A DNA stretch of 53,486 nt from Pseudomonadota bacterium (lineage in GTDB: Bacteria > Pseudomonadota > Alphaproteobacteria > Acetobacterales > Acetobacteraceae). The number at the start of each line of letters is the position of its first letter. Position 1 is the first letter of the stretch. The DNA is taken from the NCBI GenBank assembly GCA_021780935.1, contig JAJXXT010000011.1, positions 1 through 53,486 of the forward strand, read 5' to 3'. The notes below the pieces were generated by a model. It was not told the origin of the DNA and made no database searches. It worked only from the letters and a program-made list of their open reading frames with translations. Shown here piece by piece: positions 51,479 to 53,486 of this stretch. A program made the translations under genes and the position numbers.

Positions 51479-52861
51479 TCACCCCGCGTGCAGCTCCGCC
51501 GTAAGCTGGTCGAGCGCCTTGGCGAAACCGTCGAACATCTCGTCGAGCTCGGCCTCGGTGATGATCAGCGGCGGGCTCATCGCGATGACATCGCCGGGCA
51601 GGGTGCGGGCGATCACGCCGTTGGCCTCGGCGAGCTTGGCGAAACGCGCGCCGACCTTGCGGCCGGCATCGAAATTCGCGTGCGTCGCCTTGTCCGCCAC
51701 CAGCTCCATGGCGCCGATGAGCCCGACGCCACGCACCTCGCCCACCAGCGGATGCCCGGCAAACCGCTCGCGGGCCTGTTTCTGCATATGCGCGCCGACC
51801 CGCTGCACATGCGCGCCGATCTCCATCTCGTCGTAGATTTTCAGCGTCTCCACCGCCACCGCGGCCGGCACGGGGTGGCCGGAATAGGTGAAGCCGTGGC
51901 CGAACGTGCCGATCTTGTGGCTCTCATCGGCAAGTGCCTGGAACACCCGCTCGTTCACCATCACGGCCGAAATCGGCAGGTAGGAGGAGGACAGCGCCTT
52001 GGCGCAGGTCAGGATATCGGGCTGCATGCCCAGCGTCTGGCTGCCCCAGTAATTGCCGGTGCGCCAGAAGCCGCAGATCACCTCGTCGGCGACGAACAGC
52101 ACATCGTATTTCCGCAGCACCGCCTGGATCTTCTCGTAGTAGGTCGCGGGCGGCACGATCACGCCGCCGGCCCCCAGCACCGGTTCCGACCACATCGCGG
52201 CGACGGTGTCCGGGCCCTCGGCGAGGATCAACTTCTCCAGCTCCTCGGCCAGCCGTGTCGCATAGGCCTCCTCGCTCTCGCCGGGCTGCGCGCCGTGATA
52301 ATGATGCGGGCAATGGGTGTGCACGAAGCCCGGCAGCGGCACGTCGAAGCTGCGGTGGTTGGCCGGCAGGCCGGTCAGCGAGGCGGCGGCCAGCGTGATG
52401 CCGTGATAGCCCTTCACGCGGCCGATGATCTTCTTCTTCTGCGGCCGTCCCAGCGCGTTGTTGAAGTACCAGACCATCTTGATCGTGGAATCGTTCGCCT
52501 CGGAGCCGGAGTTCGCGAAGAACACCTTGCTCATCGGCACCGGCGCCCGCTCGATCAGCATCTCCGCGAGGTCGATCATCGGCAGATGCGCCTTGGCGGT
52601 GAAGGCGTGGTAGAAGGGCAGGGTGCGCAACTGCTTCAGCGCCGCCTGCGCCAGCCGCTCGTTGGAGAAGCCGAGCGAGGCGCACCACAGCCCGGCCACG
52701 CTCTCGATATAGCCCTTGCCCGCCTCGTCCCAGACCCGCACGCCCTCGCCGCGGGCGATCACCATCGGCCCGGCCTGCAGATGCGATTCGAGATCGGTAT
52801 AGGGGTGCAGCACGTTCGCGACATCGCGCGCGGCGGAGGAGTTCGGGCGGATCTGGTTCAT
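51479..52861 (-). CDS. class III PLP aminotransferase (aspartate aminotransferase family)
   Basis: 460 residues. Motifs: FANSGSEANDSTIKMVWYFN, GYHGITLAAASLTG, the Asp binding the PLP ring in LFVADEVICGFWRTG, Schiff-base Lys in LTCAKALSSSYLPISAV and FGHGFTYSGHPVPAAVA. This is the omega-amino acid:pyruvate/putrescine-type group; many members act on beta-alanine, taurine or diamines. Divergent from the BKACE gene, which suggests a joint amino-acid or keto-acid catabolic role. Confidence 0.9.
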   Translation of the reverse strand: MNQIRPNSSAARDVANVLHPYTDLESHLQAGPMVIARGEGVRVWDEAGKGYIESVAGLWCASLGFSNERLAQAALKQLRTLPFYHAFTAKAHLPMIDLAEMLIERAPVPMSKVFFANSGSEANDSTIKMVWYFNNALGRPQKKKIIGRVKGYHGITLAAASLTGLPANHRSFDVPLPGFVHTHCPHHYHGAQPGESEEAYATRLAEELEKLILAEGPDTVAAMWSEPVLGAGGVIVPPATYYEKIQAVLRKYDVLFVADEVICGFWRTGNYWGSQTLGMQPDILTCAKALSSSYLPISAVMVNERVFQALADESHKIGTFGHGFTYSGHPVPAAVAVETLKIYDEMEIGAHVQRVGAHMQKQARERFAGHPLVGEVRGVGLIGAMELVADKATHANFDAGRKVGARFAKLAEANGVIARTLPGDVIAMSPPLIITEAELDEMFDGFAKALDQLTAELHAG

Positions 52862-52998
52862 CAGGGGCGTTCCCGTCAGGTTTGATCCATCCTCGCGCCG
52901 AAGCGTCCGGCGCGCAACGCCGCCGGCGCCGTGTGCGGCCGCCGGCCCCTTTCAAAGCCCGCTTCCACGCGCCAAGCTTCGGCGCGGAGGTTTTGGGC

Positions 52999-53433
52999 AT
53001 GCGAAAACCGATTGCCATCGAAGTCGCCCTCAACGGCCCCTGGGGCCGCGATCTGGTGCCCGATCTGCCGATCGAGCCGGCGGCGCTGATCGCCCAGGGC
53101 GTTGCCTGCGCCGAGGCGGGCGCGGCGGTGATCCACCTGCATGCCTACGACCCGGCGACCTGCCGGCAGAACGACGACTGGCGGACCTATGCCCGCATCA
53201 TCGAGGCCATCCGCGCGCGCGTCGATGCGATCGTCTATCCCACCATTCCGCTCGCCGGCTCCGGGCTGACGCAGGGTGAGCACGGCGCCCGCTTCGCGCA
53301 TCTCGACGAGCTGGGCAGCCGGGGTCTGCTCGACTGGGCGGTGGTCGACCCCGGCAGCGTGTCGCGCGGCAATCAAGCTGAGAAGCCCGCGACAATCAGG
53401 ATGAGAAACTGGCTGGGGGTGGGGATGGCGTAG
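52999..53433 (+). pseudogene. BKACE family (beta-keto acid cleavage) gene, truncated
   Basis: The first 120 residues read as a BKACE enzyme: IEVALNGPWGRD, AGAAVIHLHAYDP (metal-binding HxH), DAIVYPTIP and LLDWAVVDPGSVS. After that Ser, where normal members continue another 150-190 residues, the frame reads 22 unrelated residues and stops at 53433. The foreign tail overlaps the large hairpin at 53411-53465. It is probably an insertion-disrupted gene, though an assembly join at the window edge cannot be excluded. ATG 52999 is the family-consistent start. Confidence 0.7.
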
Positions 53434-53465
53434 GGCGTAGCCCGGAGCCATTCCCACCCCCAGCC
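53411..53465. other. large stem-loop inside the disrupted BKACE gene
   Basis: A 19-base arm at 53411-53429 (GGCTGGGGGTGGGGATGGC) pairs with 53447-53465 with one G-T mismatch; the 17-base loop itself contains GGGC-GTA-GCCC. The stem replaces the expected coding sequence. It could be the end of a mobile element or a palindromic repeat; no transposase is visible before the window ends. Confidence 0.6.
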
Positions 53466-53486
53466 GGCGGCGCCGGTTTCCCCTGG

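Overview
The window is about 53.5 kb of uniformly GC-rich, densely coding chromosomal DNA. Codon use, gene order and families (class Ia nrdA/nrdB as separate genes, SecD/SecF, LpxB, many ABC importers, glyoxylate-pathway enzymes) point to a Gram-negative alphaproteobacterium. An Acetobacteraceae/Rhodospirillales-type organism is the best guess, by inference and without a marker gene. A LexA-type GTTC-N7-GTTC box supports Alphaproteobacteria. I saw no rRNA, tRNA, CRISPR array, prophage or intact insertion sequence. Both ends cut into genes: the first gene lacks its 5' end, and the last is broken by foreign-looking hairpin sequence.

Layout. 1-3.2 kb (+): gamma-glutamyltransferase (partial), glutathione S-transferase and amidase, probably one operon. 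3.2-5.9 kb: tautomerase, aldo/keto reductase and cupin on the minus strand, divergent from a LysR regulator. 6.1-10.2 kb: a signalling cluster with a caspase-fold protein lacking its catalytic residues and carrying a peptidoglycan-binding tail, a membrane heme-c (Tll0287-like) HAMP sensor, and a Ser/Thr protein kinase that follows in the same frame after one TGA with an apparent ATT start. An EAL protein converges on them. 10.3-12.9 kb (-): secD-secF. 13.0-14.0 kb (+): Gfo/Idh/MocA oxidoreductase.

14.0-27.6 kb is one long minus-strand run: two unrecognised exported proteins, a PagL-like lipid A deacylase, a sulfotransferase, lpxB, a nitrilase-family hydrolase, a GNAT acetyltransferase, a COG0523 metal GTPase overlapping hisI, metC, a sulfurtransferase, AlaX, an XRE regulator, and tartronate semialdehyde reductase plus hydroxypyruvate isomerase. 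The hisI start site lies inside a perfect 15-bp hairpin.

27.7-49.2 kb is a long plus-strand run: a ferric-iron ABC importer behind a Fur-like box; dppBCDF without a binding protein; YraN, SCO, a methyltransferase, a TPR/ATP-grasp protein and an SDR; a tight three-gene flavin electron-transfer operon (FMN-binding protein, ApbE, membrane-flavoreductase fusion); a serine-glyoxylate-type aminotransferase with an M20 hydrolase; then nrdA and nrdB, each with its own promoter and NrdR-like boxes. The final 4 kb holds a TrmN6-like methyltransferase with DUF2007, a polyprenyl diphosphate synthase, a class III aminotransferase, and a truncated BKACE gene.

The least conventional parts are the heme sensor/kinase/pseudo-caspase cluster, the hisI start-site hairpin, the flavin electron-transfer operon, and repeated short tandem duplications that copy gene 3' ends with their stop codons.
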